Source: Sphagnum magellanicum (Eukaryota; Streptophyta; Sphagnopsida; Sphagnales; Sphagnaceae). From it: DNA of 64,000 nucleotides. The notes under the pieces are model-generated. The model did not search any database, was not told the DNA's origin, and saw only the letters and a program-made list of their open reading frames with translations. The translations under genes and the position numbers were made by a program. Below are positions 24,111 to 36,340 of this stretch, piece after piece (position 1 is the stretch's first letter; the number at the start of each line of letters is the position of its first letter). Location: NCBI GenBank assembly GCA_021904315.1, contig CM038917.1, forward strand, positions 19,390,041 to 19,454,040, given 5' to 3'.

Positions 24111-25213
24111 ATTTTATTGCATTATGAAATGCAAAATTTGCTAAGCTTTCAATTGTTCATCCTGAAGAAAAAAACAATCAACTTTACCACCAATTTTTTT
24201 TTTCAACATGTCAATTATCATGGCGTTTGTCATGGATCCTACACAAGCACATCAAGACTTGGAAAAGCCAGCCTAGATACGCATATGTTCAGCAAGGGGA
24301 ATGTGTCCAAATTTAGGACAACAGTTTTGAAAACCTACCTGAAAAAGTTGGAGCAAATGGTCCAATTGGTGTTTCATGAAGTTGTGAACATACTACACGA
24401 GGAGCAAAGCAACAAGTTTGCAATGTCATCATCTTGTTGTTATGGGAGCGCTACCTCAAGCTCTAGAAATCATCTTTGAAGGGAAAATGAAAAAAAAACA
24501 AGAAGAAAATAAAGCTTTTCAACTTACAAAATGCAATTTCTTTCTTTTTTTCTTCTCTTTGTACCTCTCCTACTTTCAAATCTCATAACTCTTTTATTTC
24601 TTATTCATTTTAAACGATTTAAAGTGCTATAGAAGCGCCACTTGAAGTTCTACAAATCATAGATGAACTCTAATAGCAACAAAGCAAACGTACAAGGAAT
24701 ATTTCGGATGTTCAGGAACTGGCCTACAAATCATCATTGAACTCTAATAGCAACAAAGCAAACATACAAGGAATATTTTGGGTGTTCAGGAACTGGCCTT
24801 TGTAAGGTTCAATAATTTGTTCTTTTTAGTTCTTGACCCCCTCTATTTTGGGGGGTTGTGACTTTTTCAATTTTATTTCGTTTTTGATCATTTTTAGTGC
24901 GCCAAAATGTGTCAATAGGAGAAGTTCAAGTTTTGTTGGAACACCAGAAACAACAAAAGCCTCCCTTTGGATCCAGCCAACCCTGAGCGTTTAAATTTTT
25001 GGTTACTGGCCAATTTACCCTACGAAAAAAAAGTTTTTAACCTTAAAAAGCAAGGATTGAAAAGGAATGATGCAAATTATCATTCACATTAATTCATAAA
25101 AAATGATATGATAGTGATTCTAAGATCTTAATATTGTATTAGATAACCTTTTGATCACAAGAAACCATTTGGAAAAAATAGAATAGCTAAACCAACTTGA
25201 AACTAAATTTGAA
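24111..25213. other. Unassigned stretch between copia fragments
   Basis: A 120-codon ORF at 24117-24479 (+) has a C-terminal half (QLVFHEVVNILHEEQ) that reads more like protein than chance, but I cannot assign it. It may be transposon-derived. The rest is AT-rich and contains the 74-bp duplication noted separately. Confidence 0.35.
24651..24798. repeat. 74-bp tandem duplication
   Basis: The block starting TACAAATCAT at 24651 is repeated from 24725 with only a few differences. Both copies contain CTCTAATAGCAACAAAGCAA and end GTTCAGGAACTGGCC. The high identity implies a recent local duplication. It is non-coding. Confidence 0.8.
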
Positions 25214-26131
25214 ATGAAAAATTTAGGTCTGATGAGGCTTTATCTTGGTGTTGAATTTTCAAAAGCAAACAAGGGCATTTTCATGATGCAAAGATGATAT
25301 CCTAAAAACGTTCTTGAAAAAAATTATCATAGTTAATTATAATGTTGCCCCCATGCCATAACAAAATGGTTTATCCTTGGTACAAAAATCAAATTACAAG
25401 AATTAAATGATTGCTTAACTTTTAAACATATCCTAAGAAAGTTCATATATCCTACCAATACACAGCCTAATATAACATTTGGACTTACTTTAATAAGATA
25501 TACAAGTGTTTCAAGAAAACCTTATCTTCAACTTGCAAACATAAATACTCAAATATTTGAAAGGAACACAAGACTTTGGGATTTTGTTCAAAGAGGGGAA
25601 CCCAAACCTTTTTCATTCAATTTGCATTGATTCAAATTGAATGGGTGAACAAGAAGAAAATCGATAACTGGTTTTTATCTTTCAACTCATTGACAAACCT
25701 ATTACTTGGAGTTCAAGATAACCTTTAATCACATTGTCATCAACTAATATAGAATACAAGGCATTAACTAAAAGTCCAAATGAGGTTACATGGTTGCAAC
25801 ATCTTGTTGGACAAATTGGTATGACTGACATCAACGTAAATATCATTCATTTTGACAATCAAAGCACTATGAAAATTGCCAACCTTGTTTTCTTTACATC
25901 AATTAAACACATTTATTTATGTTGAAATACAGCACCACTTCATATGAAAGAGTATATTATTATGTCAAATAAACCTTATTCATGTTTGGACAAGAAATCA
26001 ACTTGTATACATTTTGACCAAAGTTTTAGGCAAGAAAAAGTTTAGAAATCTTAGGGATTTGATTGGGATTCTTAATCCTAAAATATTGACTTAACCCAAA
26101 TGTACATGAAATTGTTGAGTCTTAGAGGGGG
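25214..26131 (+). pseudogene. Ty1/copia reverse transcriptase-RNase H remnant
   Basis: Reading from 25214, MKNLGLMRLYLGVEFS matches the C-terminal part of copia reverse transcriptase, then a stop follows within about 30 codons. At 25734-25922, SSTNIEYKAL, TWLQHLVGQ, FDNQSTMKIAN and IKHIYL match copia RNase H in order. After a stop, EKFRNLRDLIGIL matches the usual polyprotein C-terminus. Stops and missing parts make it non-functional. A purine run (AGAGGGGG, 26124-26131) ends it at the LTR, as a polypurine tract should. Confidence 0.75.
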
Positions 26132-26341
26132 TGTTGGTAAATAATCATACTTAATAGTATGTTATTGCATGAAGCAACTTATTACTTCTAGAAGTTACCT
26201 TTTTTTTGGATTGCAATGAACCATAATGTTCTTCTAAATTATCTTTTGTTTCTTAATCTCATAGTAGGTTAGATTAGACTTAAGCTTTTCTACAAGCCTT
26301 CAAGGGGCCTTATGTATTTCTTTCACCATTGATGAATAACA
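26132..26341 (+). repeat. Probable 3' LTR of the copia element
   Basis: It begins TGTTGG directly after the purine-rich AGAGGGGG and ends about 210 bp later at TTCACCATTGATGAATAACA, an end resembling many copia LTRs (5'-TG...CA-3'). No 5' LTR was found in the window, so boundaries and target duplication cannot be confirmed. Confidence 0.55.
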
Positions 26342-28700
26342 TATTTGCATGCACCTACCATCGAGATGTGGCAATCATTTTATGCCCAATTTCATATTTT
26401 GATATGGCTTTTAACTATTAAACACCCAAGTAGAGCGGGCAACCTAGAGACTTGATGTTTTACTTATGGCTAAAAACTTGTTGGAATGATGGTCTTTGTG
26501 TTTGTGACATTCATTGAATTGTGTATTGTAATAAGGACTTTTTAAAAATTAAAATTGAAACTCAAAAAGTTCATTATTTAATTTCTCAACTTTGATTTGT
26601 AATTTTTTTTCTTTATCCTAGAACTACAAAAAATAATTCAAACATAATCTATATTTAAACTTGATCTCCCAATGAAACAAAGCTAAAATGACATCATGAA
26701 CTACAAACCAATATTACTATTGGCTAGTACCAAACTTCAAAAATCGCAACTATGTTTACCAACACATTTTACACCAATAGTCAAGGAATTTATAGCAATT
26801 CGATATTTAATTAAAAAATTTCTCAACTTACTAGGACATTGTTGGTCATAGATACCTCAAGATGTAGATATGTAATCCCAATTGGTCTATTTATAAATGC
26901 AATCCCCACCCAATGGCAACATTTTTTTATAACAAACAAATGGCAATGTGAATCTTGCAAAAGTTTTTCTTTGAAGAAGTCTTAGAAAGTTATGATATTT
27001 TGGGGAAAAAAAACTGAAATTGCCATATTTACATAACAACTTCCAACATGTCAATACATAGTAGGAATATTAATTTTTCTAATTTCCTTTCCAACTTGTA
27101 TCCACATTTGGTTAAGGCTTATTATGAAAGATTGCAAACCCGCCTATTTCAAACAATTGAAAAAGAAACCATGCCAGTCAATTGTTGCTACCATTCAATA
27201 AGAATACCATACATGTTATGTTAAAGGTCGATGCCAATGTTGGACAATTCTTAGAATTAACAACAAATATTTATCAACTATCATTTCATGTATATACTCA
27301 CATATTCATTGATTCTCAATTTTTTTAAAAACTAGGTTTGGTATTGAAGTTGGATTTTCAAAAAATGAGAAAATAGGTCCAAATGACATTGAATAACCCA
27401 ATGTGTCTACTTTTCATTTAGGACTATTGTCCTTTTTGGGGTCCTTTTGCCTCAAAAAAATGTTTCCATGAAAAGAAATTTTCAAATGAAATATTTTGAA
27501 AAAAAAAATTATTGTATTTATAGGTGCCCCATTATGCCTTTTTTTTTACAATCAATTTGAAATAAATATGATTTTTTGAAAGTGTACAAAATTTTGGTAG
27601 ATTTTGTGTCTCATTTTAAAAAATTATCACAATTCAAATCATACCAAAACATGTTAACATTTTCAAATTTAGTTTCTTATATTATAAGTTACAACTTTTC
27701 TTCAAACAACATATATATTGCATCACATTTACATGTCATAAAAGATTCATGAAGTTTTTAAAAACCTTAAATTTTGATGTACATAAAATTGAAAAAATAT
27801 GAAAGCTTGAATGTTTTTAGATATGTCTAATATACCCTATTACTACAAAAAAATTGAGGATGAAAAAAATTGCATTATGAAAACTAAGGGGCCTTTGTGA
27901 AAGTAATGTTATTAAATGAAATTATTAAACATTGTTTGTATCAACCAAACTTTGATATTGGAAGAGTTTTTGACTCATTTTAAGTTTTTCAATATCCACA
28001 TTATTCAATAAGCACAATTTTCTATGATTAATATGCTATTAAAGTGACATCGCATATGAATATGTAATAATAATTGCAAAAAAGTTGACTTGTTGATGAT
28101 GCACATCGGTTGTGGCCTTGAAACTAAAATGTTATAGTTTAATCCTCACAATATCTTCCATGAAACATGGCAATGCATCAATGTGACAAAATAAGCCAAT
28201 AAATTGTTGGAGAAGTTTAAAAAAGAATCTTTGATGTATTTTCGATGTGCTCATCATAAGTCTTTAGACAATGTGATTAGATCCTCTATTTGACTTAGGT
28301 AACACTTAAAAATAAAATGTATGGATGCTTTTAGCTCAAGGCATTGGAGTCCGACCTTCATGTCATGTGTCTCCACATATCTGAATTTTTTGTAATTGTT
28401 GCCCAAACATTGCTTTGTGTTTAAAAGGTTTTGTTTGAAAAGTAACATTCAAAGGCCTAAATCCATTGAAGGTAAGAAAATCCATATGGTTTGTTGCTAT
28501 GCCTTCATACAACTATTATTAAGATTTTATTGGTGTGTTTAGAATTTTTGCAAAGTTCATTTGGTTGGATATTATATTTCCTTTTGTATAAAAAATTGTT
28601 AGTCCAAGCTTGGTTAAAATCATGCTCTCATTTCCCTTCCTTGGGGAACACAATTAGTGCTCTCAAGGTGGACATTTAGTTGCTCATTGTTGTGTTGCCT
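26342..28700. other. AT-rich intergenic DNA, no gene
   Basis: No gene was recognised on either strand. The ORFs are short and low-complexity. The stretch has many poly-A/T runs. Confidence 0.6.
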
Positions 28701-28705
28701 CAATT

Positions 28706-28729
28706 GGGAGCGGGGGATGGGGGGAGGGG
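28706..28729 (+). other. G-quadruplex motif
   Basis: Four G-runs of 3, 5, 6 and 4 separated by loops of 3, 2 and 1 bases (GGG-AGC-GGGGG-AT-GGGGGG-A-GGGG) stand alone in AT-rich DNA. This fits the standard intramolecular G-quadruplex pattern on the + strand. No gene starts nearby. Confidence 0.7.
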
Positions 28730-28929
28730 TAATGTTGTTTTTAAAACAAGGGCTTGATCTCTTCCCTGCAAAAATTGGATATCATCTTAACATGTAGCTT
28801 GCGTTGTTGGCCCAAGTATGAACATGTTCACCTTCAGAGCAACTTGATTTTATTTTAACAATTTTTAAATCTTCATAACAATTAATTTGTGTGAAACATT
28901 TTGGATTATTTTGTGTTAAATGTTTCATA

Positions 28930-29240
28930 AATCATTCATTGGTAGGTTGCACAATGAATGAAAAGTTGGGAACTTGCTTCCAAAGGTTTGCATAACGAAG
29001 AAAAATTTGTATGATGATGAAATATTGGAAATTTTTGCATAAGGGATAAAAATTTGAGAAGTAAGTTACACAATGAATGAAAAACCAAGGATACATACTA
29101 AGAAATGAAGGAAAAAATTGGGGAAAAGCTTGCATAATGGATTAGAATTTACATAGTGGTTGAAAAGCTGAAGTTTTTAAATTGTGAAATGGATGAAAAG
29201 GTGAAGACTAAGGATGAAAAAGTGAGGTAGCATTGCAACT
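28930..29240. repeat. Degenerate AATGGATGAAAA tandem repeat
   Basis: Words such as CACAATGAATGAAAA, CATAATGGAT and GTGAAATGGATGAAAA recur about every 35-50 bases, with GGGAA/TTGGG spacers. Similar in character to the field at 21.4-21.9 kb. Non-coding. Confidence 0.4.
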
Positions 29241-29573
29241 TCTTGGATGTTGTCCCTAAGGAAATGTTGCAAAATTCTGAGAGAAATCATGGACCCAATA
29301 CCCTTTCACCTCGGGAACTTGGGCTGATAGTTAAAACATTTATCATAACTTGGGTATATTCAAACTAATTTGAAAAAATACTCTTTGGTTGGGCACTTGT
29401 CCCACAAGAATGTTGAGATTGGCGACACATTTATTTCACTGCTCTTGTTTAGTGCTTGCCCTCACAACGTTACCACATTGCCATCATCAACTTTGTAGCA
29501 CATTATAGTCATAAACAACTTGAGTCCCATCTCCACATATCAACCCTCTCCTTCTTCCTCATCCACTTCCCCA

Positions 29574-29599
29574 CCCCCCCCCCCCCCCCCCCCCCCCCC
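29574..29599. repeat. Poly-C tract (about 26 C)
   Basis: An uninterrupted C run of about 26 follows a CT-rich stretch (CTCTCCTTCTTCCTCATCC). Such a run can form an i-motif (+) or G-quadruplex (-), and its exact length is a likely sequencing uncertainty. The proline-rich ORF crossing it is an artefact. Confidence 0.85.
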
Positions 29600-29693
29600 A
29601 TTTGAGTTTTGTCTTTCTTGTGACCAAAGGTGTTTTTTCATATCTCCGCACTCACACATGATGTACCCACCTTTCATTCATTCTACTTTTATA

Positions 29694-29735
29694 CTAAACC
29701 CTGAACCCTAAACCCTAAACCCTAAACCCTAAACC
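29694..29735. repeat. Interstitial plant-type telomere-like repeat (CCCTAAA)n
   Basis: About five consecutive units of the CCCTAAA type, the first altered (CCCTGAA), run on the + strand. This matches the plant telomere heptamer (TTTAGGG on the other strand). Single or double units also occur at 41360, 43020-43110, 43290 and 45000. Confidence 0.8.
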
Positions 29736-30376
29736 TTCTCTCCAATGACTTTTCAATGGCAACCCTAATGGTGTTTAGACATATGTATTGTTTTTGAACA
29801 TTTATCTCATTATTGGCAATTGGCATTAAGACAAGGTGAACAAGAACATTTGTGTGAATAGAAAACTAGGTCACAATTTGGATTGAAATGAATATGGACT
29901 CCTCCATAAATAAGTGGGCACCATTTACTATCACCATAATAAGAATGACATTCAAGGTTTGAATTGTCATTTGTAATCAAGTCATTTTATGAAAGCTTTA
30001 CTATTAATCGATCATGGGTATTGAATGATGAAATGATGAACAACATCATCACTTCTGCATCAGCTTTAATTGTACTTTCTCTGGAGAGAAAAAAAACCAA
30101 TCACTTTTCTGTATTGATATCTGCTCTCTGCTTGCACCCTAGGCCCTAAACCTTAGGGAAGAGCTTGAAGAAGAAAAGCACTTTTAACAGCAAATTCCTG
30201 TAGATAAAAAAAAAAGTGACAAAAGTCTTCTTATTCCAAAAGGAGGTTCATGAACATGACATCAATTCCAGTTTTGACATGGTTTGCAATTTTTCCCCAT
30301 GAGCAACATAGATGTTGTCACATTCACAAATGAGACAAACCCACATCAGACGACTTCCCTTCAAAAGTAGGATTTA
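29736..30376. other. Intergenic DNA, no gene
   Basis: No gene was recognised. A palindromic CCTAGGCCCTAAACCTTAGGG lies near 30137-30157. Confidence 0.5.
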
Positions 30377-30640
30377 TCTCTGCAATATAAGGCATTGGAC
30401 TATTAGGGTTCAGGGTTTAAACAACATCCATCTCTGCAATTTCAGGTATTAAAAGGTAATTAGGGTTTAAACAACATCTATCTCTGCAATTGAAGGAATT
30501 AGGGTATATTAGTGTGGGACTTAAAAAAAACAACTTTCTCTGCAATTTGAGCTATTTGGGTTCTCAGGTCTATAGTTGAAACAGCACCTATCTCTGCAAT
30601 TTAAGGTAAAATTAGGGGCATGGGGGTGGTTTTAGGGTTT
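30377..30640. repeat. Five-copy ~54-bp tandem repeat downstream of the ABCG gene
   Basis: The word TCTCTGCAAT starts copies at 30377, 30431, 30481, 30537 and 30591 (spacings 54, 50, 56, 54). Most units also carry TTAGGGTTTAAACAACA(C/T)CTA, combining a telo-box-like word with GTTTAAAC. It lies 0.5 kb past the stop of the minus-strand ABCG gene, so it could be in its 3' flank or a long 3' UTR. Confidence 0.75.
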
Positions 30641-31130
30641 AAACAACACCTACTAGACTTGGATAACTTCAGTAGTATCTGCACATCCACCACACAATGA
30701 ATGAATTTCAACCAAAGTTTCAATTGACCTTGCATAGCTTTTCAGCTTTACTGTTACATAAAAAGGGCAAACTGTTTTTCGGCATTAATCGAAATCTAAC
30801 CCTAATAAGCTATTAACCTAATCACCTTTGATTTTCTACTGATGAATCCCTCTCTCCTCGTCCTCTGCTTTTCCGAAGCAAACTGGATTATTTTTCTCTT
30901 CACCTTTCTATGCAAAAGAATAAGGTGGGGGTGGTAGGTTGGTAACTTGTTCATGGTTTCTCCCTATTGAGCAAATCTAGGGAAAAACAAACCTGGAAAG
31001 TTTTAAGTAGCAAGGTGTACAAATTTGTGGGGGTAAATAAAAATTTACTTTCACAAACCTCTTTTTAAGAACCTGATGATTGATAGATGCTTGTTGCTGT
31101 AATAAACGGTTGTTGCGCACTGTATTACTA

Positions 31131-34100
31131 CTACCACTGGCTCCTCTGCAATGGTGTGCAATCGCTCAATGGTGATGGTGCTGGGGATGGTGAGGCTGTA
31201 ACCGGCCTAATCACATTCTGCAGCTCAGATGGCCTTCGGGCAAGACGCTTGTTGGTGCGGTACTGCGTGAGAAGTGAGCGTATCATTGGCCCCAGATTCT
31301 CTTTCAATTTAATGCACACAAAGAAAATGAGGCGATAAGCAAATATCATTCCAAACAGAATCCAAAAATCTGCCCACTTCCCCCGCTTGGTTTGAATACC
31401 ATAGATTTGTTCCACAACATAACTCCCAGGAATATCAGGACCAACCGCAACTCCATCCAACACAAAGTTCTTGAAGGTCAATCCAAGAAAGTCATTCTTG
31501 TACATTCCCTGTCCAAAATTAACAAAAATCTCAGTGTGGGAGAAATGGAATGAAGTCTGAAATTTGAAAATAACATTTATTTGCAGAATCAGTCAATCAA
31601 TCAACATTGAATAAATAGTATTTATTTTTGTCAGATAAGGGGCAATACTAACCTGAAGAGCATACATATCAAAACCCATGTACGAAAGTGGGTAACGCCA
31701 CAATGGCTTTGGTATATCCTTTGGCAATCGGAAGAAACCAGCTACCAACATGAAGATACCCTGCACACAACACAACCAGAAGAGGCATGACAATACACAC
31801 AACCACAAAAGCTCTAACTTACTATAGGTGTAAGAAGCCTCTTGCAGGTGTAAGGTACCTCTTGCTACTACCACTAGACTCAGCTACAGCCTACCCTGGG
31901 GCTGTACCCTACACATTCTCCACCTACCTATGCTCATCAGTCTTTTGACTGCAAGATTGCATGGTTTGAGGGTCATGGATTTTGAAAGATTGATTTACCT
32001 GAATCCCAGCACCGGTTATGATACCCATAAGAAAATTGGGGACAATGCTGGCTACAGCCATCATCAGACTTTCCACAATTGTGACTTGGACAAAGAGTGA
32101 AAGGACAAAATATCCAAAGTGGTCAAAACCCTGATGCAGTTGTGCCATGAAGTACACAATGGAGCTTGACACGAGTGAAATAAGGAAGAGGAATGGTAGT
32201 GATGACAGTGTGTTCCCCACCACAAAAGCCAACACGCCATAGTGTCCATTTAACCTCTCCCGATGGAACACCTGCACATCCAATACCGGTTTAAGAACAC
32301 AAATGGTAACAAAAGAAATGCATGAGTAACTCAGCTAAATAAAATAGATGAACTAGAAAATAAAAATACAATCATCACTATGATAACTACTTTACCCTCG
32401 ATATTTGTTTCAAAACTTGTGTATTATACAATCGACAGTTTGAGGATGGAAATGGTATAAATATAATTCAACCTTCATATCTTCAACAAAAGACGGGAAG
32501 CCTCCGATGGACATAAATGTCAGGAAGCCACCAACATATGCAATACAGCCTGCTCTTCCCTGTGCAACCCACCGAATGCTACCTGCATGAGTTCTCACTA
32601 CAACAATAACCAAGAGAACCCAATTGGACACCAAGTAAATAACAAACATGAGGTAAATCCACTGCCTAAGCAGTTTTAGGGTTTTTTATTTTACAGCCAT
32701 GTTTGAACCACCTCTTTGTTCACTTCCTGGAGAAGGGACCATTGGAGGCACTTCAGATTCTGTGAATGCAAAAAGAAACAATTGGGCAGGAGTGAGGTAG
32801 ATGGGGGTACATTTTCCCTGACCCTATAAACCTCAAGGGTGATGCCCCAGGTTTGGGTAACCTACTGATAATCGGCTAATTGTACTTATGAATTGTCTGG
32901 ATAAATTATCACCCTACTGTTGCTTCTGAAGAGGAGCAGTAGAACTTCTTGCTCTCCACCTAGTTGATCCATGATCTGAAGAAGGGTAGGAAGCTTAGGG
33001 TCACCCAATGCATAAGCTTAGGATCATAGTGTTCTGGTGTGTGGGAGGGGGGGTGTTTGTGCTCAGTGTCTACTACCCCACCTTACTCCTGGTCAATGGT
33101 ACTTAATGGGAAAAACTTGTGTAAGACATGGAACCAAGGAAATTGTCTTTACCAAGATGGAGCTGAATTCCAGGCCAACTCTCCAGTATATGGTACCCAG
33201 GCAGATAGAAAGCACAATATAGATTACAAGGCGGAGCCAGTAGTAGCCAATGTCCCGGCTCATGTTCACAAACGAGCGACGGGTCAGTGTAAAGCTCTGC
33301 CTGAAAAATCCTGCCTGGCTTCCACCTGATTCTAGCACCATCCCTTGCTGCAAACACCTCAATCCACCACCCTCCCACATGTGAGTGCAAGATTGCTCAT
33401 TGCCACAGCCAATAACAGTTTTGAACCACCTAAGATCTGGCTTGGCACAAATTTTACCCACTTGTCTCCATTGCATCAACTCCCATTGATGGTCAAGAAG
33501 AATAATCAAAATTAGTGGCTTTCAGTAATGGCACCTCGGGGCCAAGAATTGTCAAGGTAAAATTAAAAATGATTCAAATTAAATGGTGAAATTTTGTAGG
33601 TCTGGTTGTTGAGGTACATATAATTAAAAACCCAGATCTTTTATGACATATAATTCCTCAAGGTAGTAGACATTTCTTACAGTTTGGAGAATCTCCTGAA
33701 TCCGTAACTTTGATGCCATTGCATACTCGCTGTTCTGGTATGCCTCAACCAAAATCCTTACCACTTGTGGAGTGGGCATCCTGTTCAGCAGGTCTGCAGT
33801 CTCCAAATCCTTGGCCTTTTGGAAATCATCAACCCACCCAAACAGCAAACAAATCAGCCAGTCCATCATTCCAATGTCAAGCCTATTCATCACCTCAAAG
33901 CTAACTGGAGCATAATGAGAATCTGCACGCCCAAATTGGTTATTAAGTCACAAGTTACACACAACCTCCAACATTCCTTTCATTAGTGGGTTATGTTGAC
34001 TCTGCAAAAACCTACATCAAAGGTACCAACATCAACTCTCATTAGTCCAATGATTCTGTAACCCTATTGCTTCTTGGATGCCTGGTATCCAGTTCGAGGC

Positions 34101-36299
34101 CGCCAGTTACTGGAAATAGCCTCCGTGCTCCTGCACCTTTGCTATTTTCAGTAACTGGCTACTGGCCTAAAGCTGGTTATCTAGTCCATACCATGTAGGG
34201 CACGCTCAGGACTTTGGAGCAAGATTGTAAGATAGGTTGTATCCATCCAGAGTGCAATGAATGTTCATGGATAGCTAGGTGTCTTGTTGCATTTACTGGA
34301 CCAGTTAGGTACTCACTTTCATCTTAAAAGATCCCTGTAGGGAAGCTTTCACTTGATCAAAGTCAGCATTGATGGCACGCAGAAAGTGATCTGATGGACT
34401 GCGGAGAGCAGGACATGGGAATCCAGATGCTGCAAAGTGCTGAAAAACCCCACCACATCCCAATCCAATCAAAAATCCTTGTAAATGGAAAAAACCAATG
34501 TAGACATGGTGGGAGAACAAGGTTCAAATGTAGACATGACGGAGAACATCTGTCCATCATCACAAACGACAGAGATAATAAAGCCATGCAATGCTGATGC
34601 TTACCTCACGTGCTGCTTTTGCTTCTCCGAAATAAACAAGTCGCCCTCCGGAAAGAAGTGTCAAGTTGTCAAAGAGCTCAAAGACTTCACTGCTGGGCTG
34701 ATGTATGGAAGCAATCACCGTGCGCCCATCTCTTGCCAAGTTCCTCAAAGTTGATACCACAAAGAAAGCTGCAGCACTGCACCACCCAAAAGTAAAAATA
34801 AAAATTCCCTTTAAGTCAGATCAGTACCTACTAGATAGTTATCCAAGGTCAGCACTCACTCACACAATCTAAGACCTTAGAACATAAGATTTAGAACTGA
34901 CTAATAAGCCACTGGTACCTACCAGGTAGCTATTAGTGGGCAGGCGCCTACTGACCTGTCTAATCCAATGGGTGGGTTCATCCAAAACCCTCCTCATGCC
35001 ATGTACAAAGAAAACAGCTTGGTTGATTTCTGCTACTGGTGGGTACCTCCTATTGGTAGATACCTAATGGATCTGTCCTACCAGGTACCTATTGGTGGGT
35101 AGGTACCTACTGACCTGTCTAAGCCACTGGTGGGTTCGTCCAAGAAGAGCAGGCGAGGTCGTGTGAGGATCTCCAAGGCAATGCTGAGACGTCGTCTCTC
35201 GCCACCACTGAGGCCACGTAGATGCCAGTTCCCAACAGGTGTATTCCTGCACTCCATCAGACCCATCTCACGGATCGTGCTCTCCACAATTGCCTTCTTC
35301 TCTGCTCGTGGAATCTTACTGGAAAGCCGCAAACTCGCAGAGTAGTACACAGTTTCATTCACAGTCAAGGTTCCTATAAGATCATCTGATTGCGTCACAT
35401 ATGCCTGCAGAAACATGAAAGAAGATCACAAATCACAACCCACCCCCAAACCTCAAAACCACAAATGATATCTGAGACGACAGAAAGAAAGATCACAGAC
35501 CATAACCCAAAACAGATGATGTCTGAGATGGCATTGGAGATGTGTTTTGATGATGTCTGGGATGGCATTTGAGATGTGTTTTAATAAATTTGTTATTCAG
35601 AAAAGATTCATGAATTGAAATGATTTTGTGGGAAAAGACATTTACAGCAATTCCATAAGACAAATTGGTTTTCCGACGTCCATTTAGTAGAACTTCTCCA
35701 GTCTGTGAGGCAGTTTTGGCCAATCTTCCTGCAGGCAGAGAGGCACACACACACAACAAAGACAGACCAAGAAGCATCATAAGCTACCCAAGTGAGCCGA
35801 GGCATTTTTTCTCTTCTTCTTCTGATCTGGATACTGGGTTCAAGACTGCAACAAGCAATGCTGTTTCAATTGATGATCACCAAACTTCTTCAAGGGGGTC
35901 TAGGAAAATGCACAATGAAAGCCCAAGAAGCTTATGAGCTTTTCTCTTTTTTCTTAAATGCTTCTTAGGCACCCATTGCAGAAATCTTGCAGATCTGGAT
36001 CTTCTGAAACGTGAGAGGGATCGATCTCAATGCACCTGCTAGTGTGTCAAGCAAAGTCGATTTCCCACTTCCTGATGGACCCATAATTGCCATGATCTCA
36101 CCTGGCTCCGCATAGCCTGCCCACCACCCACAAGTGCAAAGTACCTAACTCAGAAGTCTGTCTGAACTCAGATGCTGCTACTGGCAGACAGAAAGGACCA
36201 CATGTCTGCCTGTCCATGCATCAGCTTCTTGGTTCTGCTGAAAGAAGAAATGAATTGCTGAAACCACAGGAAAAACTCAAGAAGCTGATGCATGGACAC

Positions 36300-36340
<41 letters not shown>

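Noticed and set aside
29520..29711. Proline-rich ORF across the poly-C tract
   Set aside because: The reading frame exists only because of the homopolymer run. No domain and no splice or start support.
30377..30640. CRISPR-like array (TCTCTGCAAT every ~54 bp)
   Set aside because: The 'spacers' are related to each other and the host is a plant. It is a degenerate tandem repeat.
33816..33924. Longer exon 7 of ABCG including [23 protein letters not shown]
   Set aside because: The acceptor that would include it (CTCCAG near 33906) gives the wrong phase with exon 6, and this peptide has no counterpart in ABCG11-type proteins. cDNA could overturn this.
33039..34795. Plus-strand ORFs of 60-96 codons inside the ABCG gene
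   Set aside because: They are antisense shadows of ABCG exons or introns with no independent support.
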